From Bacteroidota bacterium (GTDB lineage: Bacteria > Bacteroidota > Bacteroidia > Flavobacteriales > Flavobacteriaceae), in the NCBI GenBank assembly GCA_947460615.1, contig CANHHG010000012.1, forward strand, positions 1 to 42,454: a DNA stretch of 42,454 nucleotides. Reading direction: 5' to 3'. Position numbers and translations under genes: made by a program. Positions 17,788 to 26,157 of this stretch are shown piece after piece. Numbering within the stretch: the stretch's first letter is position 1; every line of letters begins with the position of its first letter. The notes below the pieces were generated by a model. That model was not told the DNA's origin, did not search any database, and was given only the letters and a program-made list of their open reading frames with translations.

Positions 17788-18497
17788 TGAAAAGTACATT
17801 TCTTTATATTTTAGTAATTAGTCTTTTTTTTCAACAGATTTATTCTCAAGAAAATAAAGAAAATTTCGCTTTGAAGTTTAAAATAAAATACGGAAACGAA
17901 TCTCTAATTCAAAATAAGAAATACCTCTCATTATCAAAAGACACCTTACAACTAGAAAATTTTCGGTTTTACATATCGAGTATTAAATTAATTCTTAAGG
18001 ATAATTCAATAATTTCTGAAGATAATAGTTATCACTTAATTGATAGTGAAGACCCTATTTCTCAAAGTATACCTATTAGTATAAAATCAAAATCTGAAAT
18101 TAAAAAAGTAATGTTTTCTATAGGAATTGACAGTTCAGCAAGTGTTTCTGGAGCTTTATCTGGCGATTTGGATCCTACAAAAGGGATGTATTGGGCATGG
18201 CAAAGCGGTTATATCAACATGAAAATTGAAGGGAAAAGCTCAAGTTGTAAAACAAGAAATAATGCATTCCAATTTCACATTGGTGGTTATTTAAAACCAA
18301 CTTATGCAATTAGGACAATTGAATTAGAACCTAAAATTTCAAATTTTGATATTAATGTTGATCTTTCTAACTTATTTAATCAAATAAAATTATCAGAAAC
18401 AAATAGTATAATGATTCCAGGCTTAAAAGCCATGGATATTGCTGACAAAGCAAAATCAATGTTTTCTGTTTCAGAATCTTTGTCATATGAAAAGTAA
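17787..18497 (+). CDS. MbnP-like copper-binding protein
   Basis: A 236-residue exported protein (signal peptide about 1-20, ending IYSQ). It matches the MbnP-like domain: FRFYISSIKL (59-68), a DSED segment, GIDSSASVSGALSGDLDP (113-130), then GMYWAWQSGYINMK (133-146) and FQFHIGGY (161-168). In characterised MbnP, a Trp is oxidised to kynurenine by the partner MbnH and helps bind Cu(I). Here the only two Trp residues are W136 and W138, both in the conserved strand. The gene overlaps the MbnH-like gene by 11 nt. Copper binding is inferred from the family; the pairing is seen in the sequence. Confidence 0.85.
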   Translation: MKSTFLYILVISLFFQQIYSQENKENFALKFKIKYGNESLIQNKKYLSLSKDTLQLENFRFYISSIKLILKDNSIISEDNSYHLIDSEDPISQSIPISIKSKSEIKKVMFSIGIDSSASVSGALSGDLDPTKGMYWAWQSGYINMKIEGKSSSCKTRNNAFQFHIGGYLKPTYAIRTIELEPKISNFDINVDLSNLFNQIKLSETNSIMIPGLKAMDIADKAKSMFSVSESLSYEK

Positions 18498-19506
18498 ATT
18501 CAATATATTATTGATAATAGTGAGTGTTCTAGTCTTCTCACTTGCTTTTACTCTATTAAGGCCTACCCCTCTTTATCTGCAAATCCCTAAAGGTTGGCCA
18601 AAAACCAATTATGATTTTTCAAAAAATCCACTAACAGAAGAAGGATTTCAGTTGGGAAGACAACTGTTTTATGATCCTATTTTATCCAAAGATTCCACTA
18701 TATCATGTGCAAGTTGCCATTTGCAAGCTACAGGATTTACTCATGTTGACCATTCTTTAAGTCATGGAATAGATGGAAAAATTGGAGATAGGAATTCAAT
18801 GACGATGATGAATTTAGCTTGGTCAAAAACTTTTATGTGGGATGGTGGTGTGAATCATTTAGATGTTCAAGCATTAAATCCTATTACAAGCCCGGTGGAA
18901 ATGAATGAAACTTTGACTAATGTTGTTCAAAAACTTCAAAAAAGTGAAAAATACAAATCGTTATTTGTGGCTGCCTTTGGAGATGAAAATATAACTGGTC
19001 AGCGGGTTTTAAAAGCACTTTCACAATTTGAATTAATGCTTGTTTCTTCTAATTCTAAATACGATAAAGTAATGCTAAAAGAATTAAAATTTACTAAACA
19101 AGAGCAAAATGGATATCAATTATTTAAAACTAATTGTGCTTCTTGTCATACAGAACCCTTATTTACAAATGGTACATTTCAAAATAACGGAATTCCATTA
19201 GATACTACTTTAAACGATATTGGAAGACAACGGGTTACTGAAAAATCAGAAGATTATATGAGATTTAAAGTCCCTACGTTGCGTAATATACAATTTACAA
19301 ATCCGTATATGCACGATGGACGATTTAATAAATTAACGGAAGTAATTAAACATTATAATTCAATTGTAGTAAATAAAAGATTGCCAAAACAACTTCAAAA
19401 ACGAATGAATTTAACAGATAATGAACGTGTTGATTTAGTAGCTTTTCTTCTAACTTTAACTGATAGTGAGTTTTTGTTTAATAAACGTTTTGCTTATCCT
19501 AGATAA
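18487..19506 (+). CDS. MbnH/MauG-like di-heme cytochrome c peroxidase family protein
   Basis: A 339-residue periplasmic di-heme protein with an N-terminal membrane/signal segment (about 6-24). Two heme c sites are CASCH (74-78) and CASCH (217-221). Later features are PTLRNIQFTNPYMHDGRF (263-280) and EVIKHYNSIV (285-294). At the position of the axial Met of ordinary bacterial peroxidases there is Y290, the MauG/MbnH pattern that supports a bis-Fe(IV) state for protein oxidation. I start at 18487, inside the previous gene; an in-frame upstream ATG at 18439 would add residues that block a normal signal peptide. The expected substrate is the adjacent MbnP-like protein. Confidence 0.87.
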   Translation: MKSKFNILLIIVSVLVFSLAFTLLRPTPLYLQIPKGWPKTNYDFSKNPLTEEGFQLGRQLFYDPILSKDSTISCASCHLQATGFTHVDHSLSHGIDGKIGDRNSMTMMNLAWSKTFMWDGGVNHLDVQALNPITSPVEMNETLTNVVQKLQKSEKYKSLFVAAFGDENITGQRVLKALSQFELMLVSSNSKYDKVMLKELKFTKQEQNGYQLFKTNCASCHTEPLFTNGTFQNNGIPLDTTLNDIGRQRVTEKSEDYMRFKVPTLRNIQFTNPYMHDGRFNKLTEVIKHYNSIVVNKRLPKQLQKRMNLTDNERVDLVAFLLTLTDSEFLFNKRFAYPR

Positions 19507-19580
19507 ACAATAAATTATTTTAAAATTGAATGCAAGAATTTAACAATAAATTCGTCTAAAAATAATAAACAAAATTTCCT

Positions 19581-21299
19581 ATGAAAAAAATAATTTTAGC
19601 CTCAATAATTTCATTAACTTCTTCAGTAGTTAATGCGCAATATACAAATATGACCATGCCACAGGCCCTATATGGTACAACATTTAATTTAAATATTCAT
19701 GAATCTACAAAACAATTAGTTACAGGTAATCAAACTATAACAGGTTCTATAAATAATGAAACTTTTTGGGGACCAACGCTTTTTATCAATAAAGGCGATT
19801 TAGTTCACATGAATGTAACTAACAATTTGAATGAATCTACTACTCTACACTGGCATGGAATGCACTTGCCAGCAGTAATGGATGGAGGTCCTCATCAAGT
19901 TATTCCTGCTGGAACTTTATGGCAACCCTATTGGACTGTTATGAATCAAGCAGCTACTTTATGGTACCATCCCCATTTACATGAAACAACTCATGCTCAA
20001 ATGACAAAGGGAATTGGGGGTTTTATAATTGTTAAAGACCCTGCTGAAACAGCTTTAGCATTACCAAGAACTTACGGAGTAGATGATATAGTATTGGCAT
20101 TAACAAGCAGAAGTTATAATGCCACAACCAATACCTTCGTTTCACCTCCTGCCTCAGCAAGAGTTTATGGAGATTACATGCTTTCCAATGGAACTCCGAA
20201 TGCTCAGTATACATTGCCTAAACAGTTTGTTAGAATGAGAATTTTAAATGCTGAAATAGAAAGAGGATTCAATCTTGGTTTTAGTGATAATAGAACTTTT
20301 TATGTTATTGGAACTGACGGTGGATTATTGGGCGCCCCAGTTGCTGTTACTAGATTACCAATCCATGTAGGAGAAAGATATGAAATAATGGTAAATTTAT
20401 CCAACGATGCTGTAGGATCAAGTATCGATTTAAAAGCATATAATTCAGGACAATCGCAAAGTTTTCCTGGAGGTGAGCCAGCAACTGGTGGCGTTTTTGG
20501 GAGTTTATTAAACAATACCACTTTTAATGTATTACATATAAATATAGGCGCGTCAACTACAACTACTACTCCAATTACTGTAATTCCTAGTACATTAATT
20601 TCTAATACCTATTGGACTGCGGCAGATGCAACAGTAAACAGAACAATTTCTATAACAAATGGAACTCCCGGTGGAACCCCATTTAATTTCGATAATACTA
20701 CATATTCACTTACCATGAATCCGAAAGTGGTTAATTTAAATGCTATAGAAAAATGGACTATAGCCAATACTAATCCAGCTGTTTTTGGGCATTCATTTCA
20801 TTTACATGATATTGAATTTAAAATTGTTTCTAGAAATACTGGAACCGCTGCAGCTTACGAATCAGGTTGGAAAGATACTTTTTTCATTAGTAAAAATGAA
20901 ACCGTTAGTTTTGTGGGGAAATTTGATGATTTCGCAGATTCAGATGTAACTCATCCCTACATGTACCACTGTCATTTTGGAGGTCATGAAGATGGCGGTA
21001 TGATGGGACAATTTATCGTAACAGGTGCTTTAGGAACCAATCAAAATGATAATAGTACTAGTTTTAGTTTGTATCCAAATCCTTCAAGTAACCTATTGTA
21101 TGTTAATTTGAAAGATGCTAATACTGAGATTTATTATGTAACTATTTCTACAATTACCGGAAGAGTAGTAATGATGTTACCACAACCAGAATGGCAAAAT
21201 GGAATTGATATTTCCTCACTAGAATCAGGTGTTTATACTTTTCAAATGATGGACAAACAAACGAAAAGTCTTACCACAAGAAAGTTTATCAAAAAATAA
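19581..21299 (+). CDS. Secreted multicopper oxidase with T9SS sorting domain
   Basis: A 572-residue exported enzyme. The signal peptide is about 1-19 (cut near NAQ). Copper sites are complete: HWHG (90-93), HPHLH (130-134), HSFHLHDIEF (late cupredoxin domain) and HCHFGGHEDGGM (about 462-474) with an axial Met for the type 1 copper. A type-A T9SS C-terminal domain (about 493-572) begins SFSLYPNPSSN and ends TRKFIKK, so the enzyme should cross the outer membrane. It may oxidise Cu(I), phenolics or metals; the substrate is unknown. A 74-nt gap separates it from the MbnH-like gene, so it might also have its own promoter. Confidence 0.92.
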   Translation: MKKIILASIISLTSSVVNAQYTNMTMPQALYGTTFNLNIHESTKQLVTGNQTITGSINNETFWGPTLFINKGDLVHMNVTNNLNESTTLHWHGMHLPAVMDGGPHQVIPAGTLWQPYWTVMNQAATLWYHPHLHETTHAQMTKGIGGFIIVKDPAETALALPRTYGVDDIVLALTSRSYNATTNTFVSPPASARVYGDYMLSNGTPNAQYTLPKQFVRMRILNAEIERGFNLGFSDNRTFYVIGTDGGLLGAPVAVTRLPIHVGERYEIMVNLSNDAVGSSIDLKAYNSGQSQSFPGGEPATGGVFGSLLNNTTFNVLHINIGASTTTTTPITVIPSTLISNTYWTAADATVNRTISITNGTPGGTPFNFDNTTYSLTMNPKVVNLNAIEKWTIANTNPAVFGHSFHLHDIEFKIVSRNTGTAAAYESGWKDTFFISKNETVSFVGKFDDFADSDVTHPYMYHCHFGGHEDGGMMGQFIVTGALGTNQNDNSTSFSLYPNPSSNLLYVNLKDANTEIYYVTISTITGRVVMMLPQPEWQNGIDISSLESGVYTFQMMDKQTKSLTTRKFIKK

Positions 21300-21302
21300 T
21301 AT

Positions 21303-21926
21303 ATGAAAAAGCTTTTTTTAAAACTTTTAATAATAAGTACATTATTTATTCTTTGCAGTTTTAATTTAATTGTGAAGGAGAAACAAGTTTCTGATTTTAA
21401 ATTAAAAAATGCCAATTCAAATCATTTCGTTTCCTTATCAGATTATAAAAATGCCAAGGGTTTTATTATTATATTTACTTGCAATAAATGCCCTATGGCT
21501 AAATTTTATTCTCAAAGATTAAATCAAATGAATGAAAAGTATAAAAAAGTAGGAATTCCATTAATTGCAATAAATTCAATGGACACTTTAGCTTATGCTG
21601 AAGAGTCTTTTCGTAAAATGCAAAATAAAGTAAGAAAGGACCTATTAAATTTTCCTTATTTGCAAGATAAAAAACAAGCGGTAGGTAAAAACTTTAAAGC
21701 ATCTGTTACTCCCCAAGCTTTTGTAATTTGGAAGCAAAACAATAAATATGTTATCAAATATGAAGGATCAATCGATGACAATGCAGGTGATTATCAAAAT
21801 GTTAAAAATCATTTTCTAACGAATGCTGTTGATCAATTATTAAAAGGAAATGAAGTCACAATTAAAAACTCTGAGCCATTTGGGTGCAGGATTTTTTATA
21901 GAGGAATAGTAGACAAAATGAAATAA
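21303..21926 (+). CDS. Periplasmic redoxin (AhpC/TSA-like) with CxxC
   Basis: A 207-residue exported thioredoxin-fold protein. It has a hydrophobic leader (about 4-22), then VSDFKLKNANSNHFVSLSDY, and the redox motif FTCNKCPMAK (C60, C63). A further TPQAFVIW stretch carries the cis-Pro. Proteins of this type reduce disulfides or deliver thiols in the envelope, and some act in copper-site assembly. It begins 3 nt after the multicopper oxidase stop, so co-expression is very likely. A C-terminal Cys (GCRIFYRG, about 196) is unusual for thioredoxins. Redox role is known from the family; its partner here is inferred. Confidence 0.82.
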   Translation: MKKLFLKLLIISTLFILCSFNLIVKEKQVSDFKLKNANSNHFVSLSDYKNAKGFIIIFTCNKCPMAKFYSQRLNQMNEKYKKVGIPLIAINSMDTLAYAEESFRKMQNKVRKDLLNFPYLQDKKQAVGKNFKASVTPQAFVIWKQNNKYVIKYEGSIDDNAGDYQNVKNHFLTNAVDQLLKGNEVTIKNSEPFGCRIFYRGIVDKMK

Positions 21927-21949
21927 AAAAATTAATTCAAAAACAAATT

Positions 21950-23314
21950 ATGAAACAAAAAATTACTCTTTTAGGATTGCTATTAATTGGTTGTTCCGTT
22001 TTTGCACAAACCAATCCAATAATAACTAAATGGTTGCAAAACACTACAGGAATTACTGGTAGACATTATGTATCTGGAAATTCAACTCCAATTGTGGACG
22101 CAGTATTAGCCAATGTTCAATCTGTAAATTATAACACAACCAATGTATATGTTGCAGCTACTGGAATTCCTGCTTATATTACTGGTCCATTTCTAGATGG
22201 TAATCCTTCATTGGCAACAGCTCAAAATAAAATATTTAAATTTCCATTAACCCCTTCTCAAAATACCGGGACTCCAACAGCAACTACTGGTGGTAATATT
22301 GGGGTATTTATTAATGGAGTGGCTCTATTTGATTACCGAGATGGGGTTGCTTGGAGTAATTCTACCAATTCACTTTGTGGTGGTCCAGGAAATCCTCCAT
22401 GTACTGGTGGACCAGGAACTACTCAGGCTTGGAATAGAGATGCAATTCCAGCGGAGCGTGCAGGTTTTGATTGTGCAAAAGCACACCCTGCAATGGGAAA
22501 CTATCATCATCATCAAAACCCAAGTGCCTTTAATTTAGACTTAAATGTATTATCAACAATATGTTCTACGTATCCTGCAGATGGTTTATATGTAATTAAT
22601 TCGTCTCAACACTCCCCATTATTAGGGTTTGCATACGATGGTTATCCAATTTATGGTGCTTATGCTTATGCAAATACCAACGGAACAGGAGCAATTACTA
22701 GAATGAAATCTAGTTATCAATTGCGCACCAATACCACCAGAACCAATGGTCCTGCTATAAACCAAGTAGTTGGAACCCAGACGTTGTTTAATGGATATTT
22801 TAGAGAAGATTATGAATATGTTGCACATCCCGGAGACGCTACCTACTTAGACGCAAGCAACGGCAGGATTTGTAATACTCCTGAATATCCAATTTCATTA
22901 TATCCTAACGGTATTTATTGTTATTTTGCAACAGTTGATGCCAATCATAATTCAGCATATCCTTATGTTGTAGGCCCAAATTTTTATGGAAATGTTGTGA
23001 CTACTACAGTAACCTCTTTGCCTGCAGGTACAACTACTTTCTTAGCTAATGATAGTTATAATTTTAACAAAAATAATATTGTTGTTGCACCAAATCCTGC
23101 AAAGGATTTCATTGCAATACAATTACAAATGGCGGAAAATAATTTAAAAGTTGAATTAATAGATGAATTAGGTAAAGTAGTTAAAATTAGTCAGATTCTT
23201 CAAGGAAGTACACTGAGTATTATTGAAACAGATACAGTTTATAATGGATTGTATTTTTTGAGAATTTCAAACGATAAGGATTCCAAGACTTTTAAAGTAA
23301 TTATTGATAAATAA
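21950..23314 (+). CDS. YHYH domain protein with T9SS sorting domain
   Basis: A 454-residue secreted protein. Signal peptide about 1-19 (cut near FAQ). The central YHYH-type region contains GNYHHHQNP (about 183-191), SPLLGFAYDGYPIYGAY and a DGLYVINSSQHSP segment, with additional His and Cys residues that could bind metal. A T9SS type-A C-terminal domain (about 376-454) includes VVAPNPAKDFI and NGLYFLRIS. The biochemical role of YHYH proteins is unknown. It is the last gene of the copper-linked block, 23 nt after the redoxin, and is followed by a perfect palindromic terminator. Confidence 0.85.
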   Translation: MKQKITLLGLLLIGCSVFAQTNPIITKWLQNTTGITGRHYVSGNSTPIVDAVLANVQSVNYNTTNVYVAATGIPAYITGPFLDGNPSLATAQNKIFKFPLTPSQNTGTPTATTGGNIGVFINGVALFDYRDGVAWSNSTNSLCGGPGNPPCTGGPGTTQAWNRDAIPAERAGFDCAKAHPAMGNYHHHQNPSAFNLDLNVLSTICSTYPADGLYVINSSQHSPLLGFAYDGYPIYGAYAYANTNGTGAITRMKSSYQLRTNTTRTNGPAINQVVGTQTLFNGYFREDYEYVAHPGDATYLDASNGRICNTPEYPISLYPNGIYCYFATVDANHNSAYPYVVGPNFYGNVVTTTVTSLPAGTTTFLANDSYNFNKNNIVVAPNPAKDFIAIQLQMAENNLKVELIDELGKVVKISQILQGSTLSIIETDTVYNGLYFLRISNDKDSKTFKVIIDK

Positions 23315-23333
23315 TAACAAATAAATATTATTT

Positions 23334-23359
23334 AAAAAAGCTCCAATTGGAGCTTTTTT
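23334..23359. terminator. Palindromic bidirectional terminator
   Basis: A perfect 26-nt palindrome, AAAAAAGCTCCAA followed by its complement, lies between the converging YHYH and GIY-YIG-like genes, with A and T runs on both sides. Confidence 0.88.
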
Positions 23360-23363
23360 AATT

Positions 23364-23792
23364 TTAGAATGCAATATTCCACCTTGGCAATTTATTATTT
23401 TCTTTTAAGAAATTTTGAAGTATTTGACCTTCAATAAACGTTGGAATAATTTTGTTTTTGTCATTAAAAGTGTCGTACCAATACACTTCTAATTTATCTA
23501 TGGATTCTTTTTTCATTTGAGCAGGCCAAGAATATTTACGTCCTGTTTTAGCAAATTGATGCCCGTTGACAATTTTGTCATACAAACCACCATTTTTAAT
23601 TTTAAGCGTTCCATCATTTTGAACGGTTCCTGTTGAACCAACCATTATAAGCTCTTTTTCTTCATTTGAAATATCATAAACTAAGAAAATACCACTTGCG
23701 TCATCTGGCGCATTGCAAACCTCTTCAAGGCTATCATTCAAATCAAATTGAAACTGATTTTTATTTTTTATACTTTTTAATTCTTTATACAT
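23364..23792 (-). CDS. GIY-YIG-like small protein of unknown function
   Basis: A 142-residue soluble protein. I see a weak GIY-YIG pattern: GIFLVYD (34-40) in place of GIY, IMVGSTG (49-55) in place of YIG, a Glu in FIEGQILQNFL (E121) where these nucleases keep their metal ligand, and LPRWN at the C-terminus. The conserved Arg on the following helix is not clear. It may be a nuclease of the UvrC/Slx1 type or a non-catalytic relative. A single gene upstream of the sucD terminator; no toxin or mobile partner is seen. Confidence 0.5.
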   Translation of the reverse strand: MYKELKSIKNKNQFQFDLNDSLEEVCNAPDDASGIFLVYDISNEEKELIMVGSTGTVQNDGTLKIKNGGLYDKIVNGHQFAKTGRKYSWPAQMKKESIDKLEVYWYDTFNDKNKIIPTFIEGQILQNFLKENNKLPRWNIAF

Positions 23793-23819
23793 ACTTATTT
23801 ATCTAATCATAATTATAAA

Positions 23820-23851
23820 AAAATACCCCACGAAAAACCGTGAGGTATTTT
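23820..23851 (-). terminator. Terminator of sucD
   Basis: Stem AAAATACC/GGTATTTT plus CACG/CGTG with one mismatch and a six-base loop. On the minus strand it is followed by a run of T. It sits 20 nt after the sucD stop. Confidence 0.82.
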
Positions 23852-23870
23852 ATATTGTTTTCGAATTAGG

Positions 23871-24743
23871 TTATCCTAAAACTTCTTTTACTTTTTTACC
23901 AATTTCAGCAGGAGAGTCAACCACGTGAATTCCACATTCTCTCATGATTCTTTTTTTAGCTTCTGCAGTATCATCAGCACCACCAACAATTGCACCCGCG
24001 TGACCCATTGTTCTTCCTTTAGGAGCAGTTTCACCAGCAATAAAACCTACAACTGGTTTGCGGTTACCGTCAGATTTAATCCATTTAGCAGCATCAGCTT
24101 CTAGTTGACCCCCTATTTCACCAATCATAACAATACACTTAGTTTCAGGATCATTCATTAATAATTCAACTGCTTGCTTTGTAGTTGTACCAATAATTGG
24201 ATCTCCACCTATTCCAATAGCAGTTGTAATCCCTAATCCTTGTTTTACTACTTGATCAGCTGCTTCATACGTTAAGGTTCCTGATTTTGAAACAATTCCT
24301 ACAGTTCCTTTTTTGAATACAAATCCTGGCATAATACCTACTTTTGCTTCACCAGGAGTAATTACCCCTGGGCAATTAGGTCCTATCAATCTACAGTTTT
24401 TACCTTTGATATATTGATTTGCTTTAATCATATCCGCAACTGGAATACCTTCTGTAATTGTAATAATTACCTTGATTCCGGCGTCTGCAGCTTCCATAAT
24501 TGCATCTGCAGCAAAAGCTGGTGGGACAAAAATAATGGTAGTATCTGCTCCTACTTGTTCAACAGCATCTTTAACTGTATTAAAAACAGGACGATCTAAG
24601 TGAGAGGTTCCACCTTTTCCTGGGGTTACTCCTCCAACTACATTAGTTCCATATTCAATCATTTGAGAAGCATGAAAAGTACCTTCACTACCTGTAAATC
24701 CTTGAACAATTATTTTAGAATCTTTATTAACTAAAACACTCAT
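23871..24743 (-). CDS. sucD: Succinate-CoA ligase, alpha subunit
   Basis: The TCA-cycle enzyme subunit that carries the phosphohistidine and binds CoA; 290 residues, full length. CoA-binding Rossmann features include [11 protein letters not shown] (14-24) and GGVTPGKGG (37-45). The signature [11 protein letters not shown] (about 119-129) and [13 protein letters not shown], with the phosphorylated His near 247, are present. The beta subunit (sucC) is not in this window, so the two genes are split, which is usual in Flavobacteriia. A TACTTTTG promoter box lies 36 nt upstream. Confidence 0.97.
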   Translation of the reverse strand: MSVLVNKDSKIIVQGFTGSEGTFHASQMIEYGTNVVGGVTPGKGGTSHLDRPVFNTVKDAVEQVGADTTIIFVPPAFAADAIMEAADAGIKVIITITEGIPVADMIKANQYIKGKNCRLIGPNCPGVITPGEAKVGIMPGFVFKKGTVGIVSKSGTLTYEAADQVVKQGLGITTAIGIGGDPIIGTTTKQAVELLMNDPETKCIVMIGEIGGQLEADAAKWIKSDGNRKPVVGFIAGETAPKGRTMGHAGAIVGGADDTAEAKKRIMRECGIHVVDSPAEIGKKVKEVLG

Positions 24744-24779
24744 GATATAATATTATTAATTTATTTTTTTAGAACGATG

Positions 24780-24787
24780 CAAAAGTA
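24780..24787 (-). promoter_or_regulatory. -7 promoter element for sucD
   Basis: TACTTTTG on the minus strand, a full match to TAnnTTTG, 36 nt before the start codon. Confidence 0.5.
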
Positions 24788-24837
24788 AGCTATTGCTACT
24801 TTAAAGAAAAGTATTTATAACTAATTTTTAAATAATT

Positions 24838-25200
24838 TTAAACGACTTGACTTATTTGATATCCACGATAAAGTTTTTCGTCTTTTAACTCCCAAATTAC
24901 CATGAAATTGGCTAACAAAATGTATTCTCTAGGGTTTTCTATTGTCTTGACAGAATGAGCATATCTAACGGATACTAAATCACCTTCTTTCACAATATGA
25001 GAAATTTCTACTTTTGATCGAATGTAGGATCTACTTAATTCAGAGGCCAATGATAGTAAGTCCTCCCGATTCATTTTTATAAATCCAGTACTGCTATTCC
25101 ATTCCAAAAGAATATCATCGTGCAAGTAAGTAGCCAAAACAGTTGGATTTATTAACGACTCTGATTTATAAAAATCAAGAATTATCTTTTTTAAATTCAT
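24838..25200 (-). CDS. NTF2-like (SnoaL/DUF4440-type) protein
   Basis: A 120-residue protein with the NTF2-like fold pattern: an N-terminal helix with FYKSESLINPTVLATYLHDDILLEW, a middle helix, then beta strands ending LANFMVIWELKDEKLYRGYQISQ. Such proteins bind small hydrophobic ligands or act as isomerase-like domains. No catalytic residues can be assigned. It starts 2 nt after the stop of the lpxD-like gene and so is the last gene of the lipid A/efp operon. Confidence 0.75.
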   Translation of the reverse strand: MNLKKIILDFYKSESLINPTVLATYLHDDILLEWNSSTGFIKMNREDLLSLASELSRSYIRSKVEISHIVKEGDLVSVRYAHSVKTIENPREYILLANFMVIWELKDEKLYRGYQISQVV

Positions 25201-25202
25201 AA

Positions 25203-26132
25203 CTATTTTAATTTTTGAATTAAATCTGGTATTTTTTTGATATTTGCTAATTGCTTTAATTTCTCTCTAGATTCTTCAACGGGCGTTCCAAAATAACTCT
25301 TGCCACCCTCTATTGATTTGGTAACCCCTGTTTGTCCCAAAACAACCGCTTTAGTTCCAATAGTGATTCCACTAGTGGTTCCGACTTGTCCCCAAAGTGT
25401 AACTTCATCTTCAATAATTACACAACCTGCAATACCTGTTTGTGAAGCAATCAAGCATTTTTTTCCGATAACCGTATCATGACCAACATGAACTTGATTG
25501 TCAATTTTAGTTCCTTCTCCAATTGTTGTGTCACCAGTAACGCCTTTATCAATAGTGCATAAGGCTCCGATACCAACATTATTTTCAATGACTACTCTCC
25601 CTCCAGAAATCAATTGATCAAATCCTGTTTCCCTTTTCTTATAATAAAAAGCATCTGCTCCTAATGTTGTTCCAGCGTGAATGACAACATTATCACCAAT
25701 TACGGTATGATCATAAATTGAAACATTAGAATGAATTAAACAGTTTTTTCCAATAACAACATTATTACCGACAAAAGTATTTGGCTGAATTACAGTACCT
25801 TCTCCTATTTTAGCTGAAGTAGAAATTGAGATAAAAGAGGATTGAAAAGGCTTAAAATAATTGGTTAATTTATTAAAATCTCTAAATGGATCATCAGAAA
25901 TTAGTAACGCTTTTCCTGTTGGACAATCTACATTTTTGTTAATTAAAACAACCGTAGCAGCAGATTGCAAGGCCTTTTCGTAATATTTAGGATGATCAAC
26001 AAAAACAATATCCCCGTTTTCAACCACATGAATTTCATTCATTCCTTGTACAGGAAAGTTAGATTCACCAACATATTCACACCCAATAATAGATGCAATT
26101 TCATGAAGCGGATACGTTTTAGGGAATTTCAT
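25203..26132 (-). CDS. Second LpxD-like UDP-3-O-acylglucosamine N-acyltransferase
   Basis: A 309-residue left-handed beta-helix acyltransferase with an N-terminal LpxD-type uridine-binding domain (about 1-100) and hexapeptide repeats from about residue 107. The catalytic-type His is present in NQVHVGHDTVIG (about 219-230). Compared with the canonical lpxD at 29065, the LGADGFGF segment is LGADAFYY and the C-terminal helix is shorter. It may have different acyl-chain or sugar specificity, or may be a paralogue working beside LpxD. It sits between efp and the NTF2-like gene in one operon, which is common in Flavobacteriia. Confidence 0.82.
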   Translation of the reverse strand: MKFPKTYPLHEIASIIGCEYVGESNFPVQGMNEIHVVENGDIVFVDHPKYYEKALQSAATVVLINKNVDCPTGKALLISDDPFRDFNKLTNYFKPFQSSFISISTSAKIGEGTVIQPNTFVGNNVVIGKNCLIHSNVSIYDHTVIGDNVVIHAGTTLGADAFYYKKRETGFDQLISGGRVVIENNVGIGALCTIDKGVTGDTTIGEGTKIDNQVHVGHDTVIGKKCLIASQTGIAGCVIIEDEVTLWGQVGTTSGITIGTKAVVLGQTGVTKSIEGGKSYFGTPVEESREKLKQLANIKKIPDLIQKLK

Positions 26133-26157
26133 TTAGCTACTTTCAAAAATTGATTAT

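Noticed and set aside
17546..17799. Open reading frames on the minus strand across the polyproline tail
   Set aside because: They arise from the CCT/CCA-rich coding strand; the encoded peptides are low complexity and lie entirely antisense to a well-placed gene.
16210..19511. A shared TAAACAAT upstream of the sigma gene (16210) and the multicopper oxidase (19504) as an ECF promoter
   Set aside because: Flanking similarity is weak and AT-rich, and one copy includes a stop codon; two sites are not enough to define a motif.
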